A DNA stretch of 64,000 nt from Aeromicrobium marinum DSM 15272 (GCF_000160775.2 NZ_CM001024.1:2912272-2976271); one strand, 5' to 3'; counted from the stretch's first letter, positions 9,478-18,711 are shown. Notes: generated by a model not told the origin, from the letters alone. Numbers and translations are program-made.

Positions 9478-10365
9478 ATGACCAGACGCATCGCAGCGCT
9501 GAGGCCGGTGTGGGACACGCTGCTGGCGCTGCTCGGTCTGCTCGTGGTGGTCGACGTCGGCACCGCCGTGGTGCCGGGACTGCCGGGGCTCGACCTGCCC
9601 GGCGGGTTCCAGCTCGTGGCCCTGGTCGTCGGCCTCTTCATCGTCCTGAACCTGCTCATCGGGTTCGCTCCGACCGCCGACGACGAGGGACCGGTCGAGC
9701 TGGCGGCACCCGTCCGGGGCCGCTGGGTCGCGATGAACAGCCCGGGGCAACAGCTGCCCAGCCACGGCACGCGGACCCGCGGACAGTTCGGTGCGGTCGA
9801 CGTGTCCGCCCCGTCCGCGGGAGCCCCGGCGCTGGTCCGGTGGGCCCTCCGGTCGAGCCGCCCCGAGGAGTACCCGTGCTTCGGTGAACCGGTCCGTGCG
9901 ATGGCCGCGGGCACGGTCGTCAGGGTCCGCGACCGGCGGCGCGACCACCGCGCCCGCAACACGTGGCAGAGCCTGGCGTTCATGCTGACGTTCGAGGGTC
10001 TGCTGCGCGAGATGGGCGGCAGCGGCCGGGTCCTCGGCAACCACGTGGTCGTCGACCACGGCGACGGGACCTTCGCGGCCTACGCCCACCTGCGGCGCGG
10101 TTCCGCCGCCGTCGCCGAGGGTGCCCAGGTCGCGACGGGCGACGTGCTCGGCCGCATCGGCAACACCGGCAACACGTCGATGCCGCACCTGCACGTGCAG
10201 CTGATGGACCGGGCCCAGGTCGACGCCGCCGCCGGCATCGCGATGCGGTGGTCGGGCGTCGACCTCACCGGCGAGGTGGACGACCAGCTGAAGTCCTTCG
10301 CGAAGGACCCCGCCGACACGGCCGTTCCGGGCATGCCGCGCAACGGCGAGGTGTTCCTCGCCTGA
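9478..10365 (+). CDS. Membrane-anchored M23-type peptidase
   Basis: 295 residues. Two hydrophobic segments at the N-terminus (about 12-27 and 42-62) anchor the protein. The C-terminal domain has the LytM/M23 zinc-site elements: SHGTRTRGQFGAVD (His and Asp ligands) near residue 100, NHVVVDHGDGTFAAYAHL near residue 190, and HLHVQL as the last His motif. GRIGNTGNTSMPHLH is the usual final signature. It probably trims peptidoglycan cross-bridges, or binds the wall if degenerate. A GGAGGGGG Shine-Dalgarno (9466-9473) supports the start. It converges with the next gene, with only 3 nt between stops. Confidence 0.82.
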   Translation: MTRRIAALRPVWDTLLALLGLLVVVDVGTAVVPGLPGLDLPGGFQLVALVVGLFIVLNLLIGFAPTADDEGPVELAAPVRGRWVAMNSPGQQLPSHGTRTRGQFGAVDVSAPSAGAPALVRWALRSSRPEEYPCFGEPVRAMAAGTVVRVRDRRRDHRARNTWQSLAFMLTFEGLLREMGGSGRVLGNHVVVDHGDGTFAAYAHLRRGSAAVAEGAQVATGDVLGRIGNTGNTSMPHLHVQLMDRAQVDAAAGIAMRWSGVDLTGEVDDQLKSFAKDPADTAVPGMPRNGEVFLA

Positions 10366-10368
10366 CGG

Positions 10369-10944
10369 TCAGCGGGCGGTGAGCTCGTCGAGCTCGGCCA
10401 CGTCGACGTAGCGCTGGGAGATGCCGGGGCGGGTCCAGGCGAATCCCTCGGGAGGGTCGTCGCCGACGGCGACGAGTCCGACCCGGTCGGTCTCGCCGGC
10501 CGGGAACGCCGCCGCGTACCGGCCGCCGGCGAACCGCGCCCACGGGCCCAGGGGTTCCACCGGGTCGCGGTAGCCGCGTCCGTTGCGCCAGCCGTAGGCC
10601 GGGCCGTCGTAGTACGTGAGCACCCGGCGCGAGCCGTCGGCGTCGACCCGCACCAGGCACGACCCGTTGGGCACGCGCGTCCGCGCGAGCACCCCGTCGT
10701 CGATCGACGTCAACGGGTGCGGCCGGACCGTGACGAGGTCGACGAACGACCGCGGTTCGGGGTCGTGCACCCCTGCGGCTGCGCGCAGCTGGGCCGGTGT
10801 GCGCCCGACCGTGTCGGCGGCCGCGAGCAGCCGGCCCTCGATCGCGTCGTCGCCGTCGCCGAGGATGCCCGACGTCTGCGCCGTGGTGAGCACCGCGACC
10901 CACGGCGCGAGGTCGGGGTCGTGGACGTCCTTCGGGTTGGGCAT
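10369..10944 (-). CDS. Hypothetical protein
   Basis: 191 residues, soluble, no signal peptide. The N-terminal third is helical (VAVLTTAQTSGILGDGDDAIEG) and the remainder is rich in Gly, Trp and Tyr (RRVLTYYDGPAYGWRNGRGYRDPVEP, read across residues 105-130). No family recognised. It lies 13 nt downstream of the quinone oxidoreductase on the same strand, so the two are probably co-transcribed. Confidence 0.6.
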   Translation of the reverse strand: MPNPKDVHDPDLAPWVAVLTTAQTSGILGDGDDAIEGRLLAAADTVGRTPAQLRAAAGVHDPEPRSFVDLVTVRPHPLTSIDDGVLARTRVPNGSCLVRVDADGSRRVLTYYDGPAYGWRNGRGYRDPVEPLGPWARFAGGRYAAAFPAGETDRVGLVAVGDDPPEGFAWTRPGISQRYVDVAELDELTAR

Positions 10945-10957
10945 CAGCGGGAAGGGA

Positions 10958-11911
10958 TCAGGGGATCAGCAGGACCTTGCCGGTGGCGCGACGCTGGTCG
11001 AGCTCCAGCAGGGCGTCGACCGTCTCGTCCAGGGGCCGGGTCGAGGAGATGACCGGGTCGAGGGCGCCGGACTCCAGGTGCGGGTGCAGCGCGTCCCACT
11101 CCGTGCGCACGTGGCCCGGCTTGGACAGCGCGTAGGCGCCCCAGCCGACCCCGACCACCGAGATGTTGTTCAGCAGCAACCGGTTGACCTGCACCGTGGG
11201 GATCTCGCCGGCGGTGAACCCGATCACCAGCAGCCGGCCGTCCTCACGCAGGCTGCGCAGCGAGTCGGTGAACCGGTCTCCGCCGACCGGGTCGACGACG
11301 AGGTCGACCTTGTCGCCGAGCGCACCACGGAACCCCTCGGCCAGCACGTACTCGTCGGCACCGGCCGCCACGGCGACCTCGCCCTTCGCCTCGGTCGAGG
11401 TGACCGCGACGACGCGACCCGCGCCGAACGCCTTGGCGACCTGGATCGCCGCGGTGCCCACGCCGCCGGCCGCGCCGTGCACCAGCACGGACTCGCCCGG
11501 CTGCATGCGACCGCGCTCGATCAGGGCGAAGTAGGCCGTGCCGTAGTTGAAGACGACCGACGCGCCGGCCTCGAACGACACGTTGGCGGGCAGGGGGAAC
11601 ACCAGGTCGGCCTGCACCGCGACCTGCTCGGCGAAGCCGCCGATGAGGCTCAGTCCGGCGACCCGGTCACCGACGGAGAACTCCGACCCGGCCGGGGCCG
11701 ACACGACCTCGCCGGCCACCTCGGCGCCGGGCACGAACGGCAGGTCCGGCTTGAACTGGTACTGCCCGCGGGACTGCAGCACCTCCGGGAACGCGACCCC
11801 GGCCGCGCGGACGCGGATCAGGACCTGGTCGTCGGTGGGCACGGGTTCGGGGACCTCGGCGACGGTCACGGCCTCGGGGCCGTCGAGCGAGGTGATCTGA
11901 GCGGCACGCAT
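10958..11911 (-). CDS. NADPH:quinone oxidoreductase-like MDR protein (zinc-free)
   Basis: 317-residue medium-chain dehydrogenase/reductase. The N-terminal GroES-like part includes VRAAGVAFPEVLQSRGQY and FVPGAEVAGEV. The cofactor motif is VHGAAGGVGTAAIQVAKAFG near residue 145, the AxxGGVG form of NADPH-binding quinone reductases. The structural-zinc Cys cluster of alcohol dehydrogenases is absent. C-terminal LELDQRRATGKVLLIP is characteristic of QorA-like proteins. It reduces quinones or enals; substrate unknown. A TAGGGT hexamer ends 6 nt before the ATG at 11911. It is divergent from the helicase gene. Confidence 0.88.
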   Translation of the reverse strand: MRAAQITSLDGPEAVTVAEVPEPVPTDDQVLIRVRAAGVAFPEVLQSRGQYQFKPDLPFVPGAEVAGEVVSAPAGSEFSVGDRVAGLSLIGGFAEQVAVQADLVFPLPANVSFEAGASVVFNYGTAYFALIERGRMQPGESVLVHGAAGGVGTAAIQVAKAFGAGRVVAVTSTEAKGEVAVAAGADEYVLAEGFRGALGDKVDLVVDPVGGDRFTDSLRSLREDGRLLVIGFTAGEIPTVQVNRLLLNNISVVGVGWGAYALSKPGHVRTEWDALHPHLESGALDPVISSTRPLDETVDALLELDQRRATGKVLLIP

Positions 11912-11917
11912 GCCCCG

Positions 11918-11946
11918 ACCCTAGCGAGTGGGCTGCGGGGGACAAT
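11918..11946. promoter_or_regulatory. Divergent leaderless -10 pair
   Basis: On the minus strand TAGGGT (11923-11918) is 6 nt before ATG 11911. On the plus strand GACAAT (11941-11946) is 6 nt before ATG 11953. The starts are 42 nt apart. Confidence 0.55.
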
Positions 11947-11952
11947 GGCCCG

Positions 11953-14472
11953 ATGCGACTCGTCGACCTCCTGCCGTCCGGCACGACCACCGACGAGGAC
12001 GTCGTCTACGACGCGATCAGCCGCTGGGTCGAGGCGCGCGGTCTGACCCTCTACCCGGCCCAGGACGAGGCCATCCTGGAGTGCGTCGCCGGGTCCAACG
12101 TGGTGCTGGCGACACCCACGGGGTCGGGCAAGAGCCTCGTGGCCACCGGGGCGATGGCCGCGGCCCTCGCCCGCGGCGAGTGCAGTGTGTACACCGCCCC
12201 CATCAAGGCCCTGGTGAGCGAGAAGTTCTTCGACCTGTGCGAGATCTTCGGCGCCGAGAACGTCGGCATGGTGACGGGCGACGCCGCCGTCAACGCCGAC
12301 GCCCCGATCATCGCCGCGACCGCCGAGATCCTCGCCAACATGGCGCTGCGGGAGGGTGCCGACGCCGACATCGGGCTGGTCGTCATGGACGAGTTCCACT
12401 TCTACGCCGACCCCGACCGCGGCTGGGCCTGGCAGGTGCCGCTCATCGAGCTGCCGCGGGCCCAGTTCCTGCTGATGTCGGCCACCCTCGGCGACACCAC
12501 CCGGCTCGAGGCCGACCTCGCCCGGCGGACGGGCCGCGAGACCACCGTCGTGTCGTCGGTCGAGCGACCCGTGCCGCTGGTGACCGAGTACGTCACGACG
12601 CCGGTGCAGGAGACGCTGGAGGAGCTCATCGCCACCGGCCAGACGCCCGTGTACGTCGTGCACTTCACGCAGGTCTCGGCCCTGGAACGGGCCCAGGCGC
12701 TGACCAGCATCAAGGTGGCGACCCGCGAGGAGCGCGACCTCATCGCCGAGGCGCTCGGCGACTTCCGGTTCTCCTCGGCGTTCGGCAAGACGTTGTCGCG
12801 GCTCATCCGGATGGGGGTGGGGGTGCACCACGCCGGCATGCTGCCGCGGTACCGGCGGCTGGTCGAGACGCTCACCCAGGCCGGCCTGCTGAAGGTGGTG
12901 TGCGGCACCGACACGCTCGGCGTCGGCATCAACGTGCCGATCCGCACCGTGCTGTTCAGCGGACTCAGCAAGTACGACGGCACCCGTCAGCGGCAGCTGC
13001 AGGTACGCGAGTTCCAGCAGATCGCAGGCCGGGCCGGCCGCGCCGGGTACGACACGATCGGGCACGTGGTCGTCGAGGCCCCCGAGCACGACATCGAGAA
13101 CGCGCGCCTGCTGCGCAAGGCCGGCGACGACGTCAAGAAGCAGCGGCGCATCCAGCGCAAGAAGCCGCCGGAGGGCTTCGTGTCGTGGGGACAGGGCACC
13201 TTCGAGAAGCTCAGCACCGGCACCCCGGAACCGCTGGTGTCGCGGATGCGGGTGAGCCACGCGATGGTGCTCGACGTGATCAGCCGGCCCGGCGACGCCC
13301 GGGCGTCCCTGGAGCGGCTGCTGCGCGAGAGCGGCGAACCTGCGGAGTCGCAGGACCGGATGCTGGCCGAGGTCGACCAGATCATCGAGGCGCTGCTGAC
13401 CGGCGGTGTGGTCGAGGCCATCGACCCGCCTGACTCCGAGGGTCGGACCCTGCAGCTCACGATCGACCTGCAGGCCAACTTCGCCCTCAACCAGCCGTTG
13501 TCGCCGTTCGCCGTGGCCGCGCTGGACCTGTTGGACCGCGAGGCGCCCACCTACGCACTCGACGTGGTGTCGGTCATCGAGGCGACCCTCGACGACCCCC
13601 GTCCGATCATCAACGCCCAGCGCCACCGGGCGCGGGGCGAGGCGATCGGCGAGATGAAGATGGACGGCATCGAGTACGACGAGCGCATGGAGCTGCTCGA
13701 GGAGGTCACCCACCCCAAGCCCCTGGAGGAGCTGCTGACCGCCGGGTACGAGGCCTACCGCATCGGTCACCCGTGGGTCGCCGACCACGAGCTGCGCCCC
13801 AAGTCGGTCGTGCGCGAGATGTGGGAACGGGCCATGACGTTCTCCGAGCTCATCGGCGACTACCAGCTCGCCCGGTCCGAGGGCCTCGTGCTGCGGTACC
13901 TGTCGGACGTCTACAAGACGCTGGGACGCACCGTGCCGGAGAAGGCCCGGAACGGGGAGCTGGAGGACCTCACCGAGTGGCTGGGTGAGCTGGTGCGGCA
14001 GACCGACTCCAGCCTGCTCGACGAGTGGGAGGAGCTGATCCGACCCGGTACCGACCCGGCCGACGTGCGACCTCGGGCCGAGAGCGGCGCCGCGCCCCGC
14101 CCGGTCACGGGCAACCCGCGGGCCTTCCGGGTGCTGGTGCGCAACGCATTGTTCCGGCGGGTCGAGCTGGCTGCCTTCGGCCGCTGGACCCAGCTGGGCG
14201 AGCTCGACGCCGAGGACGGCTGGGACGCGACGGCCTGGATGGAGGCGATGACCGCCTACCGCGAGGAGTACGCGGACCTCGGGACCGGCCCCGGGTCGCG
14301 AGGGCCGGAGCTGTTCATGGTCGAGGAGGGTGCCGACACCTGGACCGTCCGGCAGACCTTCGATGACCCCGAGGGCGACCGGGACTGGGGCATCAGCGCC
14401 GAGGTCGACCTGGCGGCGTCCGACGAGGCCGGGGAGGCCGTGGTGCGCATCCTCGACGTCGGCCCCCGCTGA
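11953..14472 (+). CDS. DEAD/DEAH-box helicase with DUF3516-like C-terminus
   Basis: 839-residue superfamily 2 helicase. Motif I is ATPTGSGKS (Lys60) and motif II is DEFH (146-149) rather than DEAD or DEAH. Motif III is LMSATLGD, motif VI QIAGRAGRAG near residue 360. A Ski2/Mtr4-like layout continues with a long C-terminal region (about residues 400-839) resembling DUF3516, found with this helicase in Actinobacteria. It probably unwinds RNA or DNA; the exact role is unknown. The start is set by the GACAAT hexamer 6 nt upstream. Its end abuts a block of non-coding repeats. Confidence 0.85.
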   Translation: MRLVDLLPSGTTTDEDVVYDAISRWVEARGLTLYPAQDEAILECVAGSNVVLATPTGSGKSLVATGAMAAALARGECSVYTAPIKALVSEKFFDLCEIFGAENVGMVTGDAAVNADAPIIAATAEILANMALREGADADIGLVVMDEFHFYADPDRGWAWQVPLIELPRAQFLLMSATLGDTTRLEADLARRTGRETTVVSSVERPVPLVTEYVTTPVQETLEELIATGQTPVYVVHFTQVSALERAQALTSIKVATREERDLIAEALGDFRFSSAFGKTLSRLIRMGVGVHHAGMLPRYRRLVETLTQAGLLKVVCGTDTLGVGINVPIRTVLFSGLSKYDGTRQRQLQVREFQQIAGRAGRAGYDTIGHVVVEAPEHDIENARLLRKAGDDVKKQRRIQRKKPPEGFVSWGQGTFEKLSTGTPEPLVSRMRVSHAMVLDVISRPGDARASLERLLRESGEPAESQDRMLAEVDQIIEALLTGGVVEAIDPPDSEGRTLQLTIDLQANFALNQPLSPFAVAALDLLDREAPTYALDVVSVIEATLDDPRPIINAQRHRARGEAIGEMKMDGIEYDERMELLEEVTHPKPLEELLTAGYEAYRIGHPWVADHELRPKSVVREMWERAMTFSELIGDYQLARSEGLVLRYLSDVYKTLGRTVPEKARNGELEDLTEWLGELVRQTDSSLLDEWEELIRPGTDPADVRPRAESGAAPRPVTGNPRAFRVLVRNALFRRVELAAFGRWTQLGELDAEDGWDATAWMEAMTAYREEYADLGTGPGSRGPELFMVEEGADTWTVRQTFDDPEGDRDWGISAEVDLAASDEAGEAVVRILDVGPR

Positions 14473-14854
14473 CCGCCCGAGTCGGGTTCGCCTCGCTGCG
14501 CTCACGCCCTCGCAAGCTCGGGCTGGCGAACGGGGCTTGTGGTCGCCAGGGAGCGGAGCGACCGTGAGGGCGGAGCCCGAGGCGACTCGTGCGGTGGGGT
14601 CGCCTCGCTTCGCTCACGCCCTCGTCCCTCGGGCTGGCGAACGCGGGGTCGCGCGTCCTCGGTGGTTGAGGTGCTGCGAGGAACGAGCAGCCTCGACCCT
14701 TCGAGGCTCGCTGGCTCGCACCTCAGGGACCGGAGACCCCTCGGTGGTTGAGGTGCTGCGAGGAACGAGCAGCCTCGAAACCACACCCGCCGCGTGGTCT
14801 CGAGGCTCCTCGCAGAGCTCGTCGCACCTCGACCACCGTCCCCCGGGCGAGCAA
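14473..14854. repeat. Intergenic direct/inverted repeat block, no gene
   Basis: 382 nt without a credible gene. Two perfect 40-nt direct repeats (14657-14696 and 14739-14778), starting CCTCGGTGGTTGAGGTGCTG, are followed by a diverged inverted copy (14798-14838), and each copy can fold on itself. A second unit starting GTCGCCTCGCT occurs at 14481-14534 and 14595-14646, with an inverted partner at 14542-14588. These resemble the GGTTGAGGTGC...GCCTCGAAACC palindromes common between genes in Nocardioidaceae and related actinobacteria. The block separates the convergent helicase and histidine kinase genes. Confidence 0.8.
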
Positions 14855-15874
14855 TCAGGCGGCGGCGGGCAGGCGGATCTCGAACCGGCAGCCGTGGGCG
14901 TGGTTGCGCACGGAGATCGACCCGGCCTGGGCGTCGAGCAGGCCCCGGGCGATCGCCAGACCCATGCCGGCGCCCTGGCGTCCCGCCGTGGTGTCGGACT
15001 CCCGGGCCGTGCTGCCGCGGTAGCCCATGTCGAACACCTTCGCCAGGTCCGACTCCGGGATGCCGCCGCAGGCGTCCTCGACCCGCAGCCAGACCTCGTC
15101 GGCCTCGCTCCCGACGGCCAGCCGGACCTCGCCGCCCTCCGGGGTGTGGCGGATGGCGTTGACCAGCAGGTTGTGCACCACGCGCAGCAGCTCCGGTGCG
15201 GCCCCCACCGCCATCGTGCCGCCGGCCGACCCCGCCACGTCGATCCCGACCGTGCGCTGCTCGGCCGCCGGCCGAGCGGCCTCGACCGCCGACCGCAGCA
15301 CGTCGTCGACCGCGACCGGCCCCACGGCCAGCTGGAGGGTCCCGGCGTTGATCTGCGACATCTCGAACAGGTCGTCGATCATCCCGGCCAACCGCATCGT
15401 CTCCCCGCGGATGACCTGCGCGTACTGGCGCACGTCCTCGGGTGACGACACGACGCCGTCGACCAGCGCCTCGGTCATCGCCTGCACGCCGGTGATCGGC
15501 GTGCGCAGGTCGTGGCTCAACCAGGCCAGCAGCTCGCGTCGCGAACGCTCGGCACTCCGCTCCCGCTCCAGCGCCTCGCGCTCCCACACGCTCTGCCGGG
15601 CCAGGGACCGCCCCAGCAGCACCGCGCTCGGCACGCTCACCGCGGTCACCGCCAGCCACACCCACGCCGTGCGCCGCAGCTCCTCGGTGAACATGAACCG
15701 ACTGGTGGTCATGACGCCCACGATGATCGCGAGCAGCGGCACCAGGGTCAGCACCATGATCGACAGGGCCAGGGTGCGACGGCGCAACCACCGCAGGGCG
15801 GCCGCGCCGACCAGGACCACGGCCATCGAGCAGGCCAGGCCGACGATGATCGACCTCAGGTCGTCGGTGCTCAT
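14855..15874 (-). CDS. Sensor histidine kinase
   Basis: 339 residues. Two membrane helices lie near the N-terminus (about 8-26 and 36-55) with only a short loop, and a third hydrophobic stretch near 65-85, so there is little extracellular sensor. The HisKA box is LSHDLRTPITG with phospho-acceptor His121. The N box is VVHNLLVNAIRHTPEGG. G boxes are CGGIPESDLAKVF and GAGMGLAIARGL. It phosphorylates the OmpR-type regulator encoded immediately upstream; its ATG overlaps that gene's stop by 4 nt. The signal may come from membrane state, given the small sensor region (inference). Confidence 0.9.
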   Translation of the reverse strand: MSTDDLRSIIVGLACSMAVVLVGAAALRWLRRRTLALSIMVLTLVPLLAIIVGVMTTSRFMFTEELRRTAWVWLAVTAVSVPSAVLLGRSLARQSVWEREALERERSAERSRRELLAWLSHDLRTPITGVQAMTEALVDGVVSSPEDVRQYAQVIRGETMRLAGMIDDLFEMSQINAGTLQLAVGPVAVDDVLRSAVEAARPAAEQRTVGIDVAGSAGGTMAVGAAPELLRVVHNLLVNAIRHTPEGGEVRLAVGSEADEVWLRVEDACGGIPESDLAKVFDMGYRGSTARESDTTAGRQGAGMGLAIARGLLDAQAGSISVRNHAHGCRFEIRLPAAA

Positions 15875-16617
15875 GTCTGCCTCGCCCTCGCTCGCTCGGG
15901 GTGGTCCTGCTGGGGGTCCCAGCGGTAGCCCCGTCCGTAGACCGTCACGATGCGTCGCGGATCGGCCGGGATGTCCTCGATCTTGTGCCGAAGTCGCTTC
16001 ACGTGCACGGTGACGGTCGACAGGTCCCCGAAGTCCCACCCCCAGACCCGGTTCAACAGCTCGTCGCGACTGAACACGCGACCGGGGTGCCGCAGGAAGA
16101 ACATCAGCAGGTCGAACTCGCGGGAGGTCAGCGACAGCGGCTGCCGCCCACGCACCGCCACCCGGGACACCGGGTTCAGCTGGAGGTCGCCCTCCCGGAC
16201 GACCTCGGCCACCGGCAGCGCCGGCTCGATGACGCTGCGGCGCAGCACCGACTCGACCCGCAGGACCAGCTCCTTGACGCTGAAGGGCTTCACCACGTAG
16301 TCGTCGGCCCCGCTCGTGAGCCCGGCGATCCGGTCGTCGGTCTCGCCGAGGGCCGTCAGCATGACGATCGGGACCGCCGAACCGTCCTCACGCCGCAGCC
16401 GCTCGCAGATCTGCAGGCCGTCGAGGCCGGGGAGCATGATGTCCAGCACGATCAGGTCGGGCTCGGCCGTGCGGGCGGTCTCGAGTCCGGTGATGCCGTC
16501 GGCGGCGACCGTCACCCGGTAGCCCTCGGCCTCGAGGTACCGGCGCACCACGTCACGCACGGCCGGTTCGTCCTCGACGACCAGCACGTGGGCGCGGCCG
16601 TCGGTGGGCACGGTCAC
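15871..16617 (-). CDS. OmpR-family response regulator
   Basis: 248 residues. The receiver domain has the acidic pocket (VVEDEP), phospho-acceptor Asp59 in LIVLDIMLPG, Thr in MLTALG and Lys in DDYVVKPFS. The C-terminal winged helix contains LSLTSREFDLLMFFLRHPGRVFSRDELL (read in pieces) and VTVYGRGYRW. The start chosen is GTG 16617, which overlaps the stop of the upstream membrane gene (GTGA). Cognate kinase lies directly downstream. The regulon is unknown; adjacency suggests envelope glycosylation genes on either side. Confidence 0.9.
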   Translation of the reverse strand: MTVPTDGRAHVLVVEDEPAVRDVVRRYLEAEGYRVTVAADGITGLETARTAEPDLIVLDIMLPGLDGLQICERLRREDGSAVPIVMLTALGETDDRIAGLTSGADDYVVKPFSVKELVLRVESVLRRSVIEPALPVAEVVREGDLQLNPVSRVAVRGRQPLSLTSREFDLLMFFLRHPGRVFSRDELLNRVWGWDFGDLSTVTVHVKRLRHKIEDIPADPRRIVTVYGRGYRWDPQQDHPERARARQT

Positions 16618-17936
16618 CACCGGGTCAGCACGAGGTGCTGGATCGTGAGGGCCAGGACGACCTGGCTGAGGAGCAGCGGACGGTGCCAACGCTGCGGCAG
16701 CAGGAGCGGCAGGGCCACGAGCCAGAGGGTGAACGGCATCCAGATGCGTTCCACCTCGGCCTTGCTCATGCCCGAGAGGGTCGCCGCGACGATCGACAGG
16801 GCGGCAGCGGCGGCGAGCCGTGCGAGCACGGCGGCGTCGGCGCCGGCCGGCAGGTGACGGCGGGCCGCGTGGATGGCTGCGGGGAACGCGGCCCACACGG
16901 CCAGACCGGCGGTGAACGTCCACGCCGCCAGGTTCGCCCACACCCAGTAGCCGTAGGCCCGGCGCGATGCGATGCCGTCGTAGTAGCGCTCCACCAGCAC
17001 CGGGTAGGCGTCCCACCACACGAATCCGGCGGCGGTGAACACGGCGGCCACCGCCAGGGCGCCGCCGAGCGCCCACGGCAGCGGTCGCCAGTTCTTCGCG
17101 ATGAACAGCACCGCGAGGGACAGGATCCCCAGCAGGGTGAGGCCGTACGACAGGTACACGCAGTAGCCCAGCAGCACGCCCGCACCGACGGCGAGCGGGA
17201 TCCTGTGGCGGTCGCGGGTGGCGGCCAGCGCCAGCAGCGCCAGGCCCCACGCGGCGACGGCGGTGAAGATCGCGTCGCCGTTGACCCCCATCCACACGAC
17301 GGTCGGGGCGAGCACCACCCAGGGGAGGGCGCGGCGGGCCAGGTCGATCGAACCCAGCGCACGCAGCGTCACGAGCAGCGCGACGATGGCGGTGCTGCTC
17401 AAGGTCACGGTCGCCACGCCGATCCAGAACGGGTCGGAGATGCCCAGGCGGTCCATCCAGATGAAGATCAGGAACGCCCCGGGCGGATGTCCGGCCACGT
17501 GGACGTACCAGTTGTCGACCGAGTCGAACGGGATCCGGGTGATGAAGGTCTGCAGCATCATGCCGATGTCGTCGACCCGCTGGGCGTCGTAGATGTACTC
17601 CTGTCGCCGCTCGTAGGTGCGCGACAGGCCCTGGGTGCCCTCGGTGAGCGCGACGGCGGCCGTCCACACCCACGTGCTCACGTAGCCGAGGATCAGCAAC
17701 CGCCCCCACGACACGGTCGCGGCCAGTCGTGGCAGGTAGATCCACAGCAGGAGTCCGATCGCCACCGCAGGCAGGATCAGCGCGCTGACGCGTGGGTCCC
17801 AGTCCGCGTGCAGGGGCGGCCAGTTGACGTTCACGTCGTCCTCGAGGACCAGCGGGACGAGCATCGAGGCGGCCACGAGCAGCGCCCCGAGGGTCGCGGA
17901 GACCACGGCGGCGCGCGTCGATACGAGTCGGCTCAC
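16614..17936 (-). CDS. Polytopic GT-C-like membrane protein
   Basis: 440 residues with about ten to twelve hydrophobic segments. A polar loop after the second or third helix holds acidic residues and the segment VHVAGHPPGAFLIF (near residue 150), typical of polyprenyl-phosphate-sugar-dependent (GT-C) mannosyl/arabinosyl transferase-like proteins. Further signs are VWMGVNGDAIFTAVAAWG and SGMSKAEVERIWMPFTLWL, the latter seen in actinobacterial homologues. It probably transfers a lipid-linked sugar at the outer membrane face; substrate unknown. First gene of an operon with the two-component pair (4-nt overlap). GTG 17936 follows TAGGGT at 6 nt. Confidence 0.75.
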   Translation of the reverse strand: MSRLVSTRAAVVSATLGALLVAASMLVPLVLEDDVNVNWPPLHADWDPRVSALILPAVAIGLLLWIYLPRLAATVSWGRLLILGYVSTWVWTAAVALTEGTQGLSRTYERRQEYIYDAQRVDDIGMMLQTFITRIPFDSVDNWYVHVAGHPPGAFLIFIWMDRLGISDPFWIGVATVTLSSTAIVALLVTLRALGSIDLARRALPWVVLAPTVVWMGVNGDAIFTAVAAWGLALLALAATRDRHRIPLAVGAGVLLGYCVYLSYGLTLLGILSLAVLFIAKNWRPLPWALGGALAVAAVFTAAGFVWWDAYPVLVERYYDGIASRRAYGYWVWANLAAWTFTAGLAVWAAFPAAIHAARRHLPAGADAAVLARLAAAAALSIVAATLSGMSKAEVERIWMPFTLWLVALPLLLPQRWHRPLLLSQVVLALTIQHLVLTRW

Positions 17937-17942
17937 CCCTTC

Positions 17943-18041
17943 ACCCTAGGAGCACGGGGGTGATCTCAGCGCGCTCGAACGCCGACGTCACGGGTCGGTC
18001 ACGCGGCTGCGATGGCGCGAGACGACCCGCGGCCCTAGCGT
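17943..18041. promoter_or_regulatory. Divergent promoter region of the glycosyltransferase operons
   Basis: On the minus strand TAGGGT (17948-17943) is 6 nt before GTG 17936. On the plus strand TAGCGT (18036-18041) is 7 nt before ATG 18049. About 90 nt between the hexamers is enough for shared regulation, for example by the adjacent response regulator, but I see no clear direct repeat. Confidence 0.5.
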
Positions 18042-18048
18042 CAGACCC

Positions 18049-18711
18049 ATGTCCCCTGCCGTCTGCGACGTCGTCGTCCCCTGTCGTGACGAGGCAGCCG
18101 CCCTCCCGATCGTCCTGCGGGACGTCCCGGAGGGCTGGCGCGTGGTGGTCGTCGACAACGGTTCGACCGACGGGACGGCCGACGTGGCGCGTGCCCTCGG
18201 GGCCACGGTGGTTGAGGAGCCGCTGGCCGGGTACGGGGCTGCGGTGCACACGGGGATGCTGGCGGCGACGGCTGAGCACGTGGCGGTCATCGACGGCGAC
18301 GCCACGATGCAGCTGGCGGACCTCGTGCCGATGCTGGAGGTCGTGCGGAGCGGGGACGCCACCATGGCGATCGGGCGCCGCCGCCCGATCCGCAGCGGCG
18401 TCTGGCCGTGGCACGCCCGGCTCGGCACCTGGGTGCTGGCGACGTGGATCCGCCGGCGGTCCTCGTTCGGCATCCACGACCTGGCGCCCATGCGGGTGTG
18501 CCGGCGCGACGACCTGCTGGCCCTGGGGGTGCAGGACCGCCGTTTCGGCTACCCGCTCGAGCTGATGCTGCGAGCGTCGCGCGCGGGATGGACCGTCCGT
18601 GAGCTGGACGTGGCCTACGGGCCCCGGGCCGTGGGCACCCGCTCGAAGGTGTCCGGGTCGTTGCGAGGCACCGCGCGAGTCGTGCGGGACTTCGCGGGGG
18701 TGCTGCGATGA
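18049..18711 (+). CDS. Family 2 glycosyltransferase
   Basis: 220 residues of GT-A fold: VVVPCRDEAAAL at the N-terminus, VVVVDNGSTDGTADVA (nucleotide-sugar binding), VAVIDGDATMQ (the metal-binding DxD-like motif) and RSGVWPWHARLGT. No membrane helices of the DPMS type are evident at the C-terminus. It probably transfers a sugar to a lipid or small acceptor. First of five genes joined by 4-nt overlaps, ending at 21680. The stop overlaps the DUF2064 start (ATGA). Confidence 0.85.
   Translation: MSPAVCDVVVPCRDEAAALPIVLRDVPEGWRVVVVDNGSTDGTADVARALGATVVEEPLAGYGAAVHTGMLAATAEHVAVIDGDATMQLADLVPMLEVVRSGDATMAIGRRRPIRSGVWPWHARLGTWVLATWIRRRSSFGIHDLAPMRVCRRDDLLALGVQDRRFGYPLELMLRASRAGWTVRELDVAYGPRAVGTRSKVSGSLRGTARVVRDFAGVLR

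Noticed and set aside
14330-15445. Open frame running through the repeat block between helicase and kinase
   Set aside because: It is built from the repeats and then reads antisense through the histidine kinase.
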